The notes: a model not told the origin generated them from the sequence alone. A DNA stretch of 64,000 nucleotides from Veillonella sp. VA139 (GCF_003992005.1 NZ_RQVL01000001.1:183313-247312); one strand, 5' to 3'. Shown: positions 33,470 to 44,435, counted from the stretch's first letter. Numbers and translations: made by a program.

Positions 33470-33500
33470 ACTAACACCTCCTTTTCTCATTTCAAACATA

Positions 33501-33518
33501 TGTGGGCAGGTGCCCACA
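33501..33518. other. Hairpin between the two small ORFs
   Basis: A perfect 7-bp stem (TGTGGGC / GCCCACA, loop AGGT) just after the stop of the 40-residue ORF and before the ribosome site of the 20-residue ORF. It may control translation or RNA stability. There is no T run. Confidence 0.6.
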
Positions 33519-33521
33519 GCC

Positions 33522-33644
33522 TTAGTCGGACAAAGCCCGAACTGCTTCAGCTGCTGGCACTGCGACTATAACGCCTTCTACTACCCCTGCAACAAACAAC
33601 TCTAAAGCTGATGCTGCAACTGGGAGCGCAAACAACAATGGCAT
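33522..33644 (-). CDS. 40-residue small hydrophobic peptide (putative)
   Basis: ATG 33644 to TAA 33522 (41 codons). The product is rich in Ala, Val and Leu (starts MPLLFALPVAASALELFVAG, ends AEAVRALSD) and probably membrane-associated or secreted. AAAAGGAGGTGAAACGT precedes the ATG. It pairs with the 20-residue ORF downstream, and the two are separated by a hairpin. No family recognised. About 270 bases upstream (33645-33914) hold a terminator and no other gene. Confidence 0.5.
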   Translation of the reverse strand: MPLLFALPVAASALELFVAGVVEGVIVAVPAAEAVRALSD

Positions 33645-33782
33645 ACGTTTCACCTCCTTTTACTATACATACAAACTATGCCACCAAGATATGGGCTCTT
33701 TTCTTTCAATCAATGGCTCATCTCGGTATAACCGTAGTATAGACTATCCTTCAGAGTTTGTATTACAAAAGTCCCGATAGTT

Positions 33783-33827
33783 AAAAAATAGAGGAAAGCG
33801 AATATCCTGTACTCAACCTTCCTCTAT
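33783..33827 (-). terminator. Terminator of the tex-lspA-rluD-pyrR-DUF554 gene run
   Basis: The stem ATAGAGGAA / TTCCTCTAT (33788-33827) is followed by TTTTTT on the minus strand, about 90 bases after the DUF554 stop. Confidence 0.7.
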
Positions 33828-33914
33828 GGTGAAATATATATCTAGATTGCCATGTATAATGCTGTACTCAACGTCCCTATAAGATGTGAGGTCTATCCAT
33901 AGATCCTTATACAT

Positions 33915-34640
33915 CTATAGGGAAATTGGCAAAAATGTTAACAACATAGCAATAAAAATTGCCGGCAACAAATTCGCCACTCGAATCTTATTGGGCCACA
34001 ATACATTAATGCCCACACAGAAAATTAAGATAGATCCCACATAGGATAAATTATCAATCGCCTCTGGAGTCATAAGCGGTGCCGCTAAATGGGCTAAGCC
34101 CGTGATGATTCCTTGGGTAATCCCCACCGGTAAAAAGGAGAACAAAGCCCCTTTGCCCATGGAGGATGCCATGACCATCACGATAATACCGTCTAGAATA
34201 CTTTTGACAACCATCGTACTGTAATCGCCAGTCAAACCATCTTGAATAGACCCAATGACACCCATAGCACCAACTGTAAAGGTCATGGAGGCCGTAATAA
34301 AAGCATTAGTAAACTGTGGGTCCCGACTGTTACCTGTTTTCAACTTTAGCCATTCTCCAATGGCAGTAATACGTCGATCAAAGTCAATGAGTTCTCCAAT
34401 AATAGCCCCCAGCACCATAGAGATAATCATCATCATAGGTCCCGTTGTATGAAGGCTATCACTGACGATCACTAGCATATATTGCATCGTTCCACTCATG
34501 CCTAATAGAAGGATAATGATACCACACACCATCATGAGCGTTTCTTTTAAATTATCTTTCATTCGATGTCGAATAAAGAGCCCTAATAGGCTACCACAAA
34601 TGATCAACACCACATTAAGGATGGTTCCCATACCATGCAT
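33915..34640 (-). CDS. DUF554 membrane protein
   Basis: 241-residue integral membrane protein with about seven segments, matching the DUF554 family (B. subtilis YdfK type): MGTILNVVLIICGSLLGLF, ALIGE-like GAIIGELIDFD, and GAMGVIGSIQDGLTGD. The function is unknown; a transport role is presumed. GAGG lies eight bases before the ATG. It is 18 bases after pyrR and ends the gene run. Confidence 0.88.
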   Translation of the reverse strand: MHGMGTILNVVLIICGSLLGLFIRHRMKDNLKETLMMVCGIIILLLGMSGTMQYMLVIVSDSLHTTGPMMMIISMVLGAIIGELIDFDRRITAIGEWLKLKTGNSRDPQFTNAFITASMTFTVGAMGVIGSIQDGLTGDYSTMVVKSILDGIIVMVMASSMGKGALFSFLPVGITQGIITGLAHLAAPLMTPEAIDNLSYVGSILIFCVGINVLWPNKIRVANLLPAIFIAMLLTFLPISL

Positions 34641-34658
34641 TGGTTGTTCCTCATCTTT

Positions 34659-35174
34659 CTAAAAAATGACTACACTATCATCCCCATCCACTTCGTGCAC
34701 ATGAACTTTCACCGTTTCCAAGTGGGATGTAGGGATATTTTTTCCTACATAATCTGCCCGTATAGGCAATTCACGATGACCACGATCTACTAAGACCGCC
34801 AATTGAATGGCACTCGGTCTGCCCGCATCCATCAAAGCATTTAAGGCGGAACGAATCGTTCTACCAGTGAATAATACATCATCCACTAAAATTACGATCT
34901 TACCAGTCGTATCCATCGTAAACGGCAGTCCTTCTTTGGGTTGATGACCACGGTCATCACGATATAAAGACACATCCATTGTTGCCACATCTACTTGAAT
35001 CCCTTCAATAGCCTCAATTTGAGCTTGTAATCGTTTTGCTAGATGTACACCACGGCGCTCAATACCAATAATTAAGGCATTGGATAATCCTTTATTGCGC
35101 TCCAATATTTCATGCCCAATACGACGAATGGCACGCATCATACCAGCTTCATCTATTAAGATACGTTGTTCCAT
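34659..35174 (-). CDS. pyrR: PyrR: pyrimidine operon regulator / uracil phosphoribosyltransferase
   Basis: 171 residues. The PRPP-binding loop [18 protein letters not shown] (about 93-110) and the RGVHLAKRL region identify PyrR. In Firmicutes it binds pyr mRNA leaders when UMP is high, causing transcription attenuation, and has weak uracil phosphoribosyltransferase activity. No pyr genes lie in the window, so its targets are elsewhere. It is encoded 11 bases after rluD, a common Firmicutes order (lspA-rluD-pyrR). Confidence 0.95.
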   Translation of the reverse strand: MEQRILIDEAGMMRAIRRIGHEILERNKGLSNALIIGIERRGVHLAKRLQAQIEAIEGIQVDVATMDVSLYRDDRGHQPKEGLPFTMDTTGKIVILVDDVLFTGRTIRSALNALMDAGRPSAIQLAVLVDRGHRELPIRADYVGKNIPTSHLETVKVHVHEVDGDDSVVIF

Positions 35175-35185
35175 AGTATCACTCC

Positions 35186-36103
35186 TTATCGATTATGCTC
35201 TTTCGCATACTCAATACATGCCAAGAAATCTTCCGGCAATGGCGCTTCAAAATGTAATGCTTCCCCTGTCATAGGATGTTTCACAGATAATGTTTTAGAA
35301 TGTAATGCCTGCCCTACAATAGGAAAATCCATTTTACGGAAGCCATAGAACGGATCATTCACCACAGGATGTCCAATATAGGCTAAATGTATACGAATTT
35401 GGTGAGTCCTACCCGTTTCTAGTTGGCATTCGATTAATGTATGCTTACCATATCGTTCTAGTACACGGAAATGGGTCACTGCTTCTTTACTATTTTCAAA
35501 GACCACCGCCATTTTCATACGATCTTTAGGATGGCGACCAATAGGAGCCTTGATAGTCCCTTTTTCTTCTGCAATATTGCCTTGTACTAATGCATAATAG
35601 GTTCTGGTAGCACTATGTTCTTTCACTTGCTCCGCTAATCCCAAATGTGCTTCATTATTTTTTGCTGCCATCATAACACCAGATGTATCTTTGTCTAAGC
35701 GGTGCACGATGCCTGGACGAATTTCCCCATTGATACCAGATAAATCTTTACAATGAAAGAGGAGTGCATTCACCAAGGTACCCGAATGGTTCCCCACCGC
35801 TGGGTGGACCACCATGCCACGAGCTTTATTGATGACAATCATATGAGAATCTTCAAAGAGAATATCCAGTGGAATGTCCTCTGGTTCTACCTCTACTTCT
35901 TGGACCTCTGGAATGGTCACAAGAATTTCGCTAGATGATGATAGTTTCAAATTCGATTTTCCTGTTTTGCCGTTCACTTGTACATGCCCCTCTTTCACTA
36001 AGGATTGCACATAGCTACGTGACTGACCCAGCGCTTTCGTGAGGTACACATCTAATCGTGTACCCTCATCTTGAGCCTCTACTATATATTGTTTTGTTTC
36101 CAT
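35186..36103 (-). CDS. rluD: RluD-family 23S rRNA pseudouridine synthase
   Basis: 305 residues: an N-terminal S4 RNA-binding domain (about 13-75, [21 protein letters not shown]) and a pseudouridine synthase domain with the catalytic aspartate in [15 protein letters not shown] (about 134-148). [13 protein letters not shown] is also present. It probably isomerises uridines in helix 69 of 23S rRNA, though RluA/RluC-type specificity is not excluded. It overlaps lspA by one base. Confidence 0.92.
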   Translation of the reverse strand: METKQYIVEAQDEGTRLDVYLTKALGQSRSYVQSLVKEGHVQVNGKTGKSNLKLSSSSEILVTIPEVQEVEVEPEDIPLDILFEDSHMIVINKARGMVVHPAVGNHSGTLVNALLFHCKDLSGINGEIRPGIVHRLDKDTSGVMMAAKNNEAHLGLAEQVKEHSATRTYYALVQGNIAEEKGTIKAPIGRHPKDRMKMAVVFENSKEAVTHFRVLERYGKHTLIECQLETGRTHQIRIHLAYIGHPVVNDPFYGFRKMDFPIVGQALHSKTLSVKHPMTGEALHFEAPLPEDFLACIEYAKEHNR

Positions 36104-36552
36104 TATTTACCTCTCTGTTTTTGGCTTTCATAGGACCAAAAATATAGAATCAACAAAGGTACACCAATGCAAATACCAATATCTGCAATATTAAAGATAG
36201 GCCATACTCGGAAATCAAAGAAATCCACTACCCCACCTAAGTACAAACGATCCCAGGCATTGCCCAAGGCACCACCCAAGAGCGTACCCGTCCCAATTCG
36301 TGCATATAACGGTGCCATAGCTAATTTCTTACGACCTACGTACATAGCGCCTAACAAAAGTACCACCACCAACAACAATATCCATCGTTGGTGCATCAAC
36401 ATACCAAAGGCTGCTCCATGGTTTACAATATAGGTCCAATGAAATACATCAGGTACAACTGGCACAGATTCACCTAATCGAAAGTGGCTTTGTACATACC
36501 ATTTTGCTACTTGATCAAGGGCAAAAGTCAATATACTTATGATATAAATCAT
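36103..36552 (-). CDS. lspA: Lipoprotein signal peptidase LspA
   Basis: 149 residues, four membrane segments. Conserved blocks: DQVAKWYVQ near the N-terminus, YIVNHGAAFGM, GGALGNAWDRL and VVDFFDF...FNIADIGI, which hold the two catalytic aspartates. It cleaves the signal of diacylated prolipoproteins, such as the ABC binding protein in this window. It overlaps tex by four bases (ATGA) and rluD by one. Confidence 0.95.
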   Translation of the reverse strand: MIYIISILTFALDQVAKWYVQSHFRLGESVPVVPDVFHWTYIVNHGAAFGMLMHQRWILLLVVVLLLGAMYVGRKKLAMAPLYARIGTGTLLGGALGNAWDRLYLGGVVDFFDFRVWPIFNIADIGICIGVPLLILYFWSYESQKQRGK

Positions 36553-38939
36553 CGTTTACGTCCTCCACGGTCAGCCCATTGTTGTAATAAAGCCCCTAAG
36601 TCCTGCTCTTTTTCTCGACGGGTTCCACCATTGCCTTTATTTCTATCGCGCATAGGACTACCTTTTGAGTTTTTAGGATTTCGCCCCTGTTGTCTTTCGC
36701 CTTTTTGTTGTTCACCAGTTTTATGTTGTGTATCTCGACGAGTGTTTCCAGCGCCATTACGTCTATGACCTTGGCGGTTTGGATCTTTTGGCTTTTCTCG
36801 TTTCATAGATAAACCGATACGGTTCCGTTTTGCATCAACAGAAATAATCTCTACTTCGATAATATCTCCTACTGCCAATACATCAGATGGATGTTCATGG
36901 TAAGCGCAAAACTCACTTTTATGCAGCAATCCATTGATTTTTACACCAAAGTCTACAAAGGCCCCAAAGTCCACCACATTATGTACGGTTCCTTTAACTA
37001 CAGTGCCTACTTGCATATCTTCCAAGCTAGCTATTTGTTTTCGTGTCATCGGTGCTGGTAAGTCTTCCCGTGGGTCACGACCTGGTTTTTGCAAGGCTTC
37101 TACAATATCTCGCACTGTAGGTACACCAGCTTCCAACTGTTTCGCCAACTCTTCCACATCCACAGCTTGCAGTTTTGCCTTGGCCCTTTCCAACGTCGCT
37201 TTATCTCGTAAATCTTCTAGAGACATCCCCAATTGTGTCAATACGCCTTGAGCCACTTCATACGATTCTGGATGCACTGGTGTCGCATCCAATGGGTTCT
37301 CCCCTTGTCCAATACGCAAGAATCCTGCACATTGCGTAAAAGCTGCAGGGCCTAAACGAGCTACTTTCAATAATTGTTTACGATTTGTAAAAGCACCATG
37401 TTCCTTACGGTAAGCAATAATATTATTCGCCACTGTGCTAGAGATACCAGACACATGTTTCAATATCGCTGGAGATGCTGTATTGAGCTCTACCCCTACA
37501 TGGTTGACCACAGTTTCTACCACTTGATCTAAGGTGGCGCCCAATTGTTTTTGATTCACATCATGTTGGTATTGACCGACACCGATTGATTTTGGGTCAA
37601 TCTTCACAGATTCCGCCAATGGATCTTGTACACGGCGTGCAATAGATACGGCACCACGGATAGATACATCTAAATCTGGCAATTCTTCAATGGCTAATTT
37701 AGATGCAGAATATACAGATGCACCTGCTTCATTGGTAATAATATAATGGCAATCTAAGCCTTCTTCAGCAATCATAGCAGATGTAAATTGCTCTGTTTCA
37801 TAAGAAGCAGTACCATTGCCGATAGAAATCAAAGTAACACCATATTGGCGAATCTTTTTAGCCAATTCTTGTTTGGCACGATCTGCTTGTTTATCACTCA
37901 TCGTAAGATAGTAAGCCCCATAATCTAGGACATTACCTTCCCTGTCAATGATGGCCATTTTACAGCCCGTACAATATCCTGGGTCTAAGCCCATAATGAC
38001 ATGCCCAGATAAAGGTGCTTGGAGCAATAGATTGCGCAAGTTCGTACCAAATACTTTGATAGCCTGCTCTTCTGCTTGCTCTGTCATAGTGTTGCGAGTT
38101 TCTCTCTCCAAAGATGGGTAAATCAATCGTTTGTAGGAATCTACGATGGCATTGCGCACAAAACAATGTTCTAAATTTTGAGTTCCTTCTACTACGTCAA
38201 ACATATAGTGCACAAAGGTATCATCGGGCACCACAAATCCAACTTTTAAGGCCCCTAATGTTTCTCCACGATTCATGGCTAATACACGATGGGAAGGCAC
38301 TTGACGAATCGATTCATTGTATTCTTCATTATATTGCAAGAATCCCTGATTGACTTCTTCTTCGCCTACAAGTTCCGTTTTCATATGCCCTGTTTCCCAC
38401 ATGGCTTTGCGCAAGTATTGGCGAATATCTGCTCGTTCGCTCACATCTTCCGCCACAATATCCATGGCCCCTTGTAAGGCATCTTCCACTGTTGGCACTT
38501 CTTCGGTAATATACTCCGCAGCTACTTGGCGTAACTCCTCTTCCGTTTTCATCGTGAAGAAGGCCTGTGACAATGGCTCCAAACCTCTGTCTCTCGCCAT
38601 GGACGCACGAGTTCGTTTTTTCGGACGGAACGGCAAATATAAATCTTCTAACTCTTGCAACTTCATAGCCTTAGCAATAGAAGCGGACAATTCTTCCGTC
38701 AATTTTCCCTGTTCTTCGATAGATTTTGTTACTTCTTCTTTACGTTGTAACAAATTGCGCAAATACTTCACTCGTTCTTCGATGTCACGCAATTGTTCAT
38801 CTTTTAACTCACCAGTCACTTCTTTTCGATACCGTGCAATAAATGGTACTGTATTGCCCTCATCTAATAAAGTAATGGCCGCTTCAACTTGATGTGGCTT
38901 TACCCCTAACTCTTGGGCTATCACTACATGTATTTCCAT
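36549..38939 (-). CDS. tex: Tex-family RNA-binding protein
   Basis: 796 residues from ATG 38939 (AAAGGCGG upstream; an in-frame ATG at 38957 lacks a good site). It shows the Tex N-terminal helical domain (VPFIARYRKEVTG), a YqgF/RNase H-like domain (MGLDPGYCTGCKMAIID), helix-hairpin-helix motifs (GVELNTASPAILKHVSGIS) and an S1 domain (GTVVKGTVHNVVDFGAFVDF). The last about 75 residues are a basic Arg/Lys/Gly/Gln-rich tail that is longer than in many Tex proteins. Tex binds nucleic acids and influences transcription and stress tolerance. It starts one base after the folA stop. Confidence 0.95.
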   Translation of the reverse strand: MEIHVVIAQELGVKPHQVEAAITLLDEGNTVPFIARYRKEVTGELKDEQLRDIEERVKYLRNLLQRKEEVTKSIEEQGKLTEELSASIAKAMKLQELEDLYLPFRPKKRTRASMARDRGLEPLSQAFFTMKTEEELRQVAAEYITEEVPTVEDALQGAMDIVAEDVSERADIRQYLRKAMWETGHMKTELVGEEEVNQGFLQYNEEYNESIRQVPSHRVLAMNRGETLGALKVGFVVPDDTFVHYMFDVVEGTQNLEHCFVRNAIVDSYKRLIYPSLERETRNTMTEQAEEQAIKVFGTNLRNLLLQAPLSGHVIMGLDPGYCTGCKMAIIDREGNVLDYGAYYLTMSDKQADRAKQELAKKIRQYGVTLISIGNGTASYETEQFTSAMIAEEGLDCHYIITNEAGASVYSASKLAIEELPDLDVSIRGAVSIARRVQDPLAESVKIDPKSIGVGQYQHDVNQKQLGATLDQVVETVVNHVGVELNTASPAILKHVSGISSTVANNIIAYRKEHGAFTNRKQLLKVARLGPAAFTQCAGFLRIGQGENPLDATPVHPESYEVAQGVLTQLGMSLEDLRDKATLERAKAKLQAVDVEELAKQLEAGVPTVRDIVEALQKPGRDPREDLPAPMTRKQIASLEDMQVGTVVKGTVHNVVDFGAFVDFGVKINGLLHKSEFCAYHEHPSDVLAVGDIIEVEIISVDAKRNRIGLSMKREKPKDPNRQGHRRNGAGNTRRDTQHKTGEQQKGERQQGRNPKNSKGSPMRDRNKGNGGTRREKEQDLGALLQQWADRGGRKR

Positions 38940-38940
38940 T

Positions 38941-39426
38941 CTATTTCCGCCTTTCATAGGTTACAAAATCATAGGTCAAGTCCTCTTGCCCAGCGCCCGG
39001 TGTACGCTCTATCTCTATCCATTCTGGCTTGGTATGCTCCATAAACGTCACATCTCCAGTGAAAGCTCGGTGTAACTCCGTCACATACAAACGATCTGCA
39101 TAAGGCGCCATACTTACATACACCTGCGCCCCGCCAATGCAATACGCTAACTCTAGGTCTTGCGCCGCTTGTGCCGCTTCCTCTGGACTATGGAATACTT
39201 TCACACCTTCATAAGGTGGTATGTAATCCAATTGGGACGTAATAACCCAATGTTCACGATTAGGCAATAAAAACGGCAAAGACTCTAATGTCTTTCGTCC
39301 CATAATAATCACATGTCCTGTAGTGCGCTTTTTAAAATATTGTAAATCCTCTGGAATACGCCAGATTAATTGATTATCTTTACCGATGACTCCATTTTCA
39401 GCCACCGCTACAATCATTGCTAACAA
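38941..39426 (-). CDS. folA: Dihydrofolate reductase
   Basis: 161 residues. It has the N-terminal IVAVAENGVIGKDNQLIWRIPEDL block with the catalytic acidic residue, HVIIMGRKTLESLP, and AYCIGGAQVYVS. It reduces dihydrofolate to tetrahydrofolate with NADPH, regenerating the cofactor used by ThyA, which is encoded 159 bases upstream on the same strand. The gap (39427-39585) shows no gene. Confidence 0.96.
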   Translation of the reverse strand: MLAMIVAVAENGVIGKDNQLIWRIPEDLQYFKKRTTGHVIIMGRKTLESLPFLLPNREHWVITSQLDYIPPYEGVKVFHSPEEAAQAAQDLELAYCIGGAQVYVSMAPYADRLYVTELHRAFTGDVTFMEHTKPEWIEIERTPGAGQEDLTYDFVTYERRK

Positions 39427-39585
39427 AGAGCCCTCCTATATATCATAGGACATACTAAACTATATCCTACCTATCACAACGTTAAATACGCCCAATACAT
39501 CCGTGACATATTCCTAGAGTCAACCAATGCCCTCTATCCTATACACACTATAGAGTTTACCTAGATAAACTCTATGTTTGCATAC

Positions 39586-40377
39586 TTAAACCGCCACGGT
39601 CATAGATAATTTTCCTAGATGCTCATACCCCTCTAAAATAATATCTTCAGCTTTGAAATCATAAAAATCAGTCACATCTGGATTAATTCGCAATATGGGT
39701 GCTGGCAAAGCTTTCTCACGGCGCTCTAATTGGGTACGCAAAGCTTCTACATGGTTCTCATAAATGTGAGCATTATTGATAACATGCGTGAATTGTCCCG
39801 CCTGCAATCCAGATACTTGGGCAATCATATGAACCAACGCTGCATACTGTGCTGTATTAAAAGGCACGCCTAATCCCATATCCCCACTGCGTTGGACAAG
39901 CATACAATTTAAGCGACCATCAGTGACATCCCATAATGTTTCATAGGCGCATGGTTGCAATGCCATATCTGGCAAGTCTTCAATATTCCACAAAGTCACA
40001 ATCATACGTCGACTTTGCGGGTCCTTTTGGAGCATATCCAATAAATTATCTAACTGTTTATATTTGGCAATTTGATATCCATAGGCCTTACCAATGGTGC
40101 CATCTTCACGCATCCATTCATCCCAAACTTTTACATTCATGGCCTGCAACTGGCGCACATCATTAGATTGCAATTGCCAAATCCAAAGCAACTCTTTTAT
40201 GGCTGTTTTGAAAGCCACAAATTTTGTGGTTAAAATCGGAAATTCTTCTGCTAAATTGAATTGCATCACTTGATGCGGTAATTTATAGGTCGCAATGCCT
40301 GTGCGATTGTTGGCATAATACCCATGGTCTAAAATATTCTCTATAATCTGTAAATACTGCGTATCTGCTACACTCAT
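39586..40377 (-). CDS. thyA: Thymidylate synthase ThyA
   Basis: 263 residues, the length of E. coli Thy[13 protein letters not shown] is the dUMP-binding block, and the catalytic cysteine lies in [12 protein letters not shown]. Most ThyA proteins have PCH at this site; the PCA/ETLW form marks a less common subgroup. It methylates dUMP with methylenetetrahydrofolate, giving dihydrofolate for FolA. The adjacent folA supports the classical rather than the flavin-dependent pathway. Confidence 0.94.
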   Translation of the reverse strand: MSVADTQYLQIIENILDHGYYANNRTGIATYKLPHQVMQFNLAEEFPILTTKFVAFKTAIKELLWIWQLQSNDVRQLQAMNVKVWDEWMREDGTIGKAYGYQIAKYKQLDNLLDMLQKDPQSRRMIVTLWNIEDLPDMALQPCAYETLWDVTDGRLNCMLVQRSGDMGLGVPFNTAQYAALVHMIAQVSGLQAGQFTHVINNAHIYENHVEALRTQLERREKALPAPILRINPDVTDFYDFKAEDIILEGYEHLGKLSMTVAV

Positions 40378-40565
40378 TTATGCCTCCTTATATACGAAAC
40401 TATGCTAAACTGTATCAGCATATAGTATGTATATCTACATTTGCATCTATATTTATATCTATCCTATTTTTAAATCTATAGAAATATGTATATTAATAAT
40501 CACAGTAATATCTGTATTGATTTTTACAGTGATCTCTAAGCTAACTTTTACATTTCCATCTATCG
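40378..40565. other. AT-rich gap between thyA and recQ
   Basis: 188 bases of imperfect TATATCTAT-like low-complexity sequence. It includes the thyA ribosome site (AGGAGG at about 40382-40387). No gene or strong hairpin seen. Confidence 0.5.
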
Positions 40566-42383
40566 CTATATGTTGCCCTTAAACTCGGCTATGACCTTCA
40601 AAAATTCATTCCCATATTTGCGCAATTTCATATCTCCTACGCCTTTCACATTCGCCATATCTCCTAAGGTCAACGGTTCTTTTGCTACCATATCCAATAA
40701 GGTAGCATCTGAAAAGATCATGAACGGTTTGACCCCTTCTATTTTTGAAAGTTCCAAACGATGCACACGCAGAGCCTCAAATAAGGAGTTATTCTTAGTG
40801 GCTTTTGCTAGAGCATTTGATTTAGAACGACCCTGCATAGGACGATGTTCCCCTACCTCAATAGGCACATCTTTCACAGTGACCCGTCCCGCTAATACTT
40901 CATGACCTTGTTCTGTAAGGGATAAAATAGGATATTGTCCTCCCGAAGACGTCACATACCCCATCGCCATTAAGCGCTTAATAAAACCTTTTACATCTTT
41001 ATCTGCCCAACGATTTAATTTGCCAAATACAGACAATCGGTGTAAGCGAAACTTCTCAATACGCTCCGTCCGATTCCCACATAGGATATCCGTAATCATG
41101 GTCACACCATATCGTTCTTCGGTATTCCAAATCGTATGCAATACGGCGCTCGCCTCGGCTGTTACATCCACTGCCACTCGTGGTTCATCACAGGTACTGC
41201 AATGATGACATTGATCCCAAGGCACTTGTTCACCAAAATAAGACAACATGAATTTACGTAGACACATAGGTGTATGACAATAATCGATCATAGCTTGTAG
41301 CATATTCCGCTCGATCCGTTGTCGTTCTGGTGGCAAATCACTTTGGCTCAAAATATATTGATGTACTGCCACATCTTGCCCATTGTAGAGCAAAATACAA
41401 TCTGCATCGGCTCCATCTCGTCCAGCACGACCTGCCTCTTGGTAATAACTCTCCATATTTCGTGGCATTTGGTAATGAATCACATAGCGCACATTGCTTT
41501 TATCAATGCCCATACCAAATGCATTAGTAGCAACCATGACTTGTACTTCATCAAAGGCGTAACGATTCTGCTGGTACTTACGTTCTTCATCAGATAAACC
41601 GCCATGGTAGTAACCTGCTTTCACGCCGTATCGCAATAGCTCTCGATAAACCTTTTCCACATTCGCCCTAGTGGCGCAATAGATAATCCCCACATCATTT
41701 GGGTTGTGTAGCACATAATCCCGTACATATTCCATGCGCTTGCTTTCGTGAATCACAGAAAACGCTAAATTAGGACGATCAAATCCCGTAATATGCACAC
41801 GAGCATTCTCCAATCCTAAGAGCTGTTTCATATCACGTTCTACTTCTTCCGTAGCGCTGGCTGTGAAAGCCCCTACCACAGGTCTATGCGGCAAGCTCTT
41901 AATAAAAGGTCCTATGGCCGTGAAAGAAGGCCTAAAATCATGGCCCCATTGTGACACGCAATGGGCTTCATCAATAATCACTTGACTGATCGGCAGCCCT
42001 CTCAGAAACTCACAAAACCCTTCGGACTCTAATTTTTCTGGCGCCAAATATAATAATTTGATACGCCCTTCACGCAAGAAATAGAGTATTTTATTTTGTT
42101 CCTCTCGGCTGAGGGTGCTATTCATATACGCTGCTGGCATACCTTGCTCTTTCAAGGTATCCACCTGATCTTGCATCAAGGAAATCAACGGAGAAAATAC
42201 AATGGTAATGCCCGCCTTTAGCATAGCAGGAATTTGAAAGCAAATCGATTTACCTGCCCCAGTAGGCATGATGCCTAGCACATCTTGGTTCTCCAACAAC
42301 GCTGTCACTGGCACCTCTTGAGCGGGGCGAAAACTAGAATATCCATAAAAATGTTGCAATGCTCGTAAAGCTCTAGCATCCAT
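40566..42383 (-). CDS. recQ: ATP-dependent DNA helicase RecQ
   Basis: 605 residues. Order: helicase core with Walker [13 protein letters not shown] (about 39-50) and DEAH box [18 protein letters not shown]; the second RecA-like lobe with [12 protein letters not shown]; a zinc-binding region with C...CHHCSTCD; a winged helix; and a C-terminal HRDC domain ([20 protein letters not shown]). It unwinds DNA in recombination and repair. It is a single gene with AT-rich flanks. Confidence 0.97.
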   Translation of the reverse strand: MDARALRALQHFYGYSSFRPAQEVPVTALLENQDVLGIMPTGAGKSICFQIPAMLKAGITIVFSPLISLMQDQVDTLKEQGMPAAYMNSTLSREEQNKILYFLREGRIKLLYLAPEKLESEGFCEFLRGLPISQVIIDEAHCVSQWGHDFRPSFTAIGPFIKSLPHRPVVGAFTASATEEVERDMKQLLGLENARVHITGFDRPNLAFSVIHESKRMEYVRDYVLHNPNDVGIIYCATRANVEKVYRELLRYGVKAGYYHGGLSDEERKYQQNRYAFDEVQVMVATNAFGMGIDKSNVRYVIHYQMPRNMESYYQEAGRAGRDGADADCILLYNGQDVAVHQYILSQSDLPPERQRIERNMLQAMIDYCHTPMCLRKFMLSYFGEQVPWDQCHHCSTCDEPRVAVDVTAEASAVLHTIWNTEERYGVTMITDILCGNRTERIEKFRLHRLSVFGKLNRWADKDVKGFIKRLMAMGYVTSSGGQYPILSLTEQGHEVLAGRVTVKDVPIEVGEHRPMQGRSKSNALAKATKNNSLFEALRVHRLELSKIEGVKPFMIFSDATLLDMVAKEPLTLGDMANVKGVGDMKLRKYGNEFLKVIAEFKGNI

Positions 42384-42771
42384 ATGTCTTTCCTCCTCTC
42401 TAACTGTACACTCATCGAATCGTATTTATTCATTATACCATTTTTATGGGTTAGTATAAACCGTGTGCGCTAGAACTATCCTATCCTTTCCATAGTCATT
42501 GCCTATATCGTTATATGCACCTTACAGTTTTTTATACTATTCACCTAGTACAACTATTTCCTTCATCATGAACTAGCAGACATACCTATCTTGTTACACG
42601 TTCCCCTTAAGACAGTACCTTTCTTACCGCACGTTATAACTTTCTAACAAGACCTACTAGGACTTATAGTTGTATCCATACATATTGGTAAAAAAATATG
42701 CTAATTCATACAGACCCCAATGATTACTAAATGTGTGCTTTATAAGCGCATCATCTATAAGTATCTTCTAC
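42384..42771. other. Intergenic region between recQ and putP
   Basis: About 390 bases of AT-rich sequence with no supported gene. It contains the recQ upstream signals (AGGAGG near 42392). Nothing else stands out. Confidence 0.5.
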
Positions 42772-42816
42772 AAAAAAAATGTTGGCACTACTCCCGAAGG
42801 ACTAGCCCCAACATTT
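42772..42816 (-). terminator. Terminator of putP
   Basis: Stem AAATGTTGG / CCAACATTT (42778-42816) is followed by a run of T on the minus strand, 20 bases after the putP stop codon. Confidence 0.8.
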
Positions 42817-42836
42817 CGTTTACAATGTGTATGTAA

Positions 42837-44318
42837 TTATAAAATATGCATTTGTTCTGATGCATCGAACTCCGCTTGGATTTCTTTGCTTGGCTCATGA
42901 TCCAACAAGCTTACTACAAAGATAGCAATGGCAGACAAGATGAAACCTGGTACGATTTCATACAAGCCGAACCAACCAAATTGTTTCCATACAAGAACGG
43001 TAATACCACCTACTAAGATACCAGCAATACAGCCTTTCAGAGTCATACGTTTCCAAGTCAACGAGATTAAAATAGCTGGACCAAAGGCAGCGCCGAACCC
43101 TGCCCATGCATAGGCCACCATCGTCAAGATATAGCTTTGTGGATTCACAGCCATCACGATAGCAATGGCAGATACAATCAATACAGTAGCACGGCTAACC
43201 ATAACTAATTCACGGTCTCCTGCATCACGAGCAAACACGTTACGGTACAAGTCTTGTGACACAGAAGAGGCTGTCACTAGTAATTGCGCAGAGGCTGTAC
43301 TCATGATCGCTGCCAATACGGCGGACCAAATTAAGCCTGCCACAAATGGGTTAAATAAATGCTCGCTCATCACAAGGAATACTGTTTCTGCATCAGCATC
43401 TACTAGAGGTGTTGTTAAATATACTTTACCAACAAGACCAACTGCCACCGCAGCCAACAAGGAGATCACAACCCAAATCATGGCAATATTCGTAGCTTTT
43501 TTCAACTCTTTCGCATCGGAAATCGCCATGAAACGCACTAAGATATGAGGTTGGCCAAAGTAACCAAGCCCCCATCCTAAGCTAGAAATAATACCTACTG
43601 CCAAGGTGAAAGTATCTTGTTCCGGTCCCCAAATGGATAACCCTGCAGGGAACTCCGTTGCAATTAAATGAACCGTTTCTGCAGGACCACCTAAATACAT
43701 AGCTGCCGTTACAGGCACCAACAAGATGGCGAAGAACATCATGGTTCCTTGAATGCAGTCTGTTAAACTAACGGCTAAGAATCCACCTAAAAATGTGTAG
43801 AAAATAACTACTCCCGCTGTAATAAAGAGGGATGTCATATAATCTAATCCAAAAATGGTATTAAATAATTTACCACCTGCTACAAATCCAGAAGACGTGT
43901 AAATTAAGAAGAATATAACGATGAAGATAGCAGACACAACCGGCACAATTCTTGATGTATCATGAAAACGGTTTTTCAAATAATCCGGTATAGTCAAACT
44001 ATTATTCGCTACCTCTGTATAATTGCGCAATCGTTTCGATACGAATACCCAGTTCAGCCACGTTCCCAAAGCTAAACCAATGGCAATCCATAACGCCGAT
44101 ATCCCAGTTGAGTAGGCAAATCCAGGTAAACCCATCAACATCCATCCACTCATGTCAGAGGCTTCCGCACTCATGGACGTGATCCAAGGGCCTAGCTGGC
44201 GACCTCCTAAAATATAGTCGTCTAAGCTATTAGACTTGCGGTAATAATATACCCCGATGTACATCATGAGGCCTAAATACAAAGCAAATGCCCCAATCAC
44301 TTCAAAATTATTGTACAC
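42837..44318 (-). CDS. putP: Sodium/proline symporter PutP
   Basis: 493 residues, sodium:solute symporter family, about 13 membrane segments. The start FALYLGLMMYIGVYYYRKSNSLDDYILGGRQLGP and the sodium-site region SAEASDMSGWMLMGLPG are typical of PutP; the core stretch LVTASSVSQDLYR is also present. It imports proline using the sodium gradient. GGAGGAG lies upstream. It is a single gene between two terminators. Confidence 0.92.
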   Translation of the reverse strand: MYNNFEVIGAFALYLGLMMYIGVYYYRKSNSLDDYILGGRQLGPWITSMSAEASDMSGWMLMGLPGFAYSTGISALWIAIGLALGTWLNWVFVSKRLRNYTEVANNSLTIPDYLKNRFHDTSRIVPVVSAIFIVIFFLIYTSSGFVAGGKLFNTIFGLDYMTSLFITAGVVIFYTFLGGFLAVSLTDCIQGTMMFFAILLVPVTAAMYLGGPAETVHLIATEFPAGLSIWGPEQDTFTLAVGIISSLGWGLGYFGQPHILVRFMAISDAKELKKATNIAMIWVVISLLAAVAVGLVGKVYLTTPLVDADAETVFLVMSEHLFNPFVAGLIWSAVLAAIMSTASAQLLVTASSVSQDLYRNVFARDAGDRELVMVSRATVLIVSAIAIVMAVNPQSYILTMVAYAWAGFGAAFGPAILISLTWKRMTLKGCIAGILVGGITVLVWKQFGWFGLYEIVPGFILSAIAIFVVSLLDHEPSKEIQAEFDASEQMHIL

Positions 44319-44435
44319 CCTACTCCTCCTTTCCTAATCCTTTCACCTTCACTTATAATTCTATAGAATGCATTTAGCATTAATCTTTTCTATTATATCA
44401 CAGATTATATATATCGTCTTTCACAGATTTTATAC

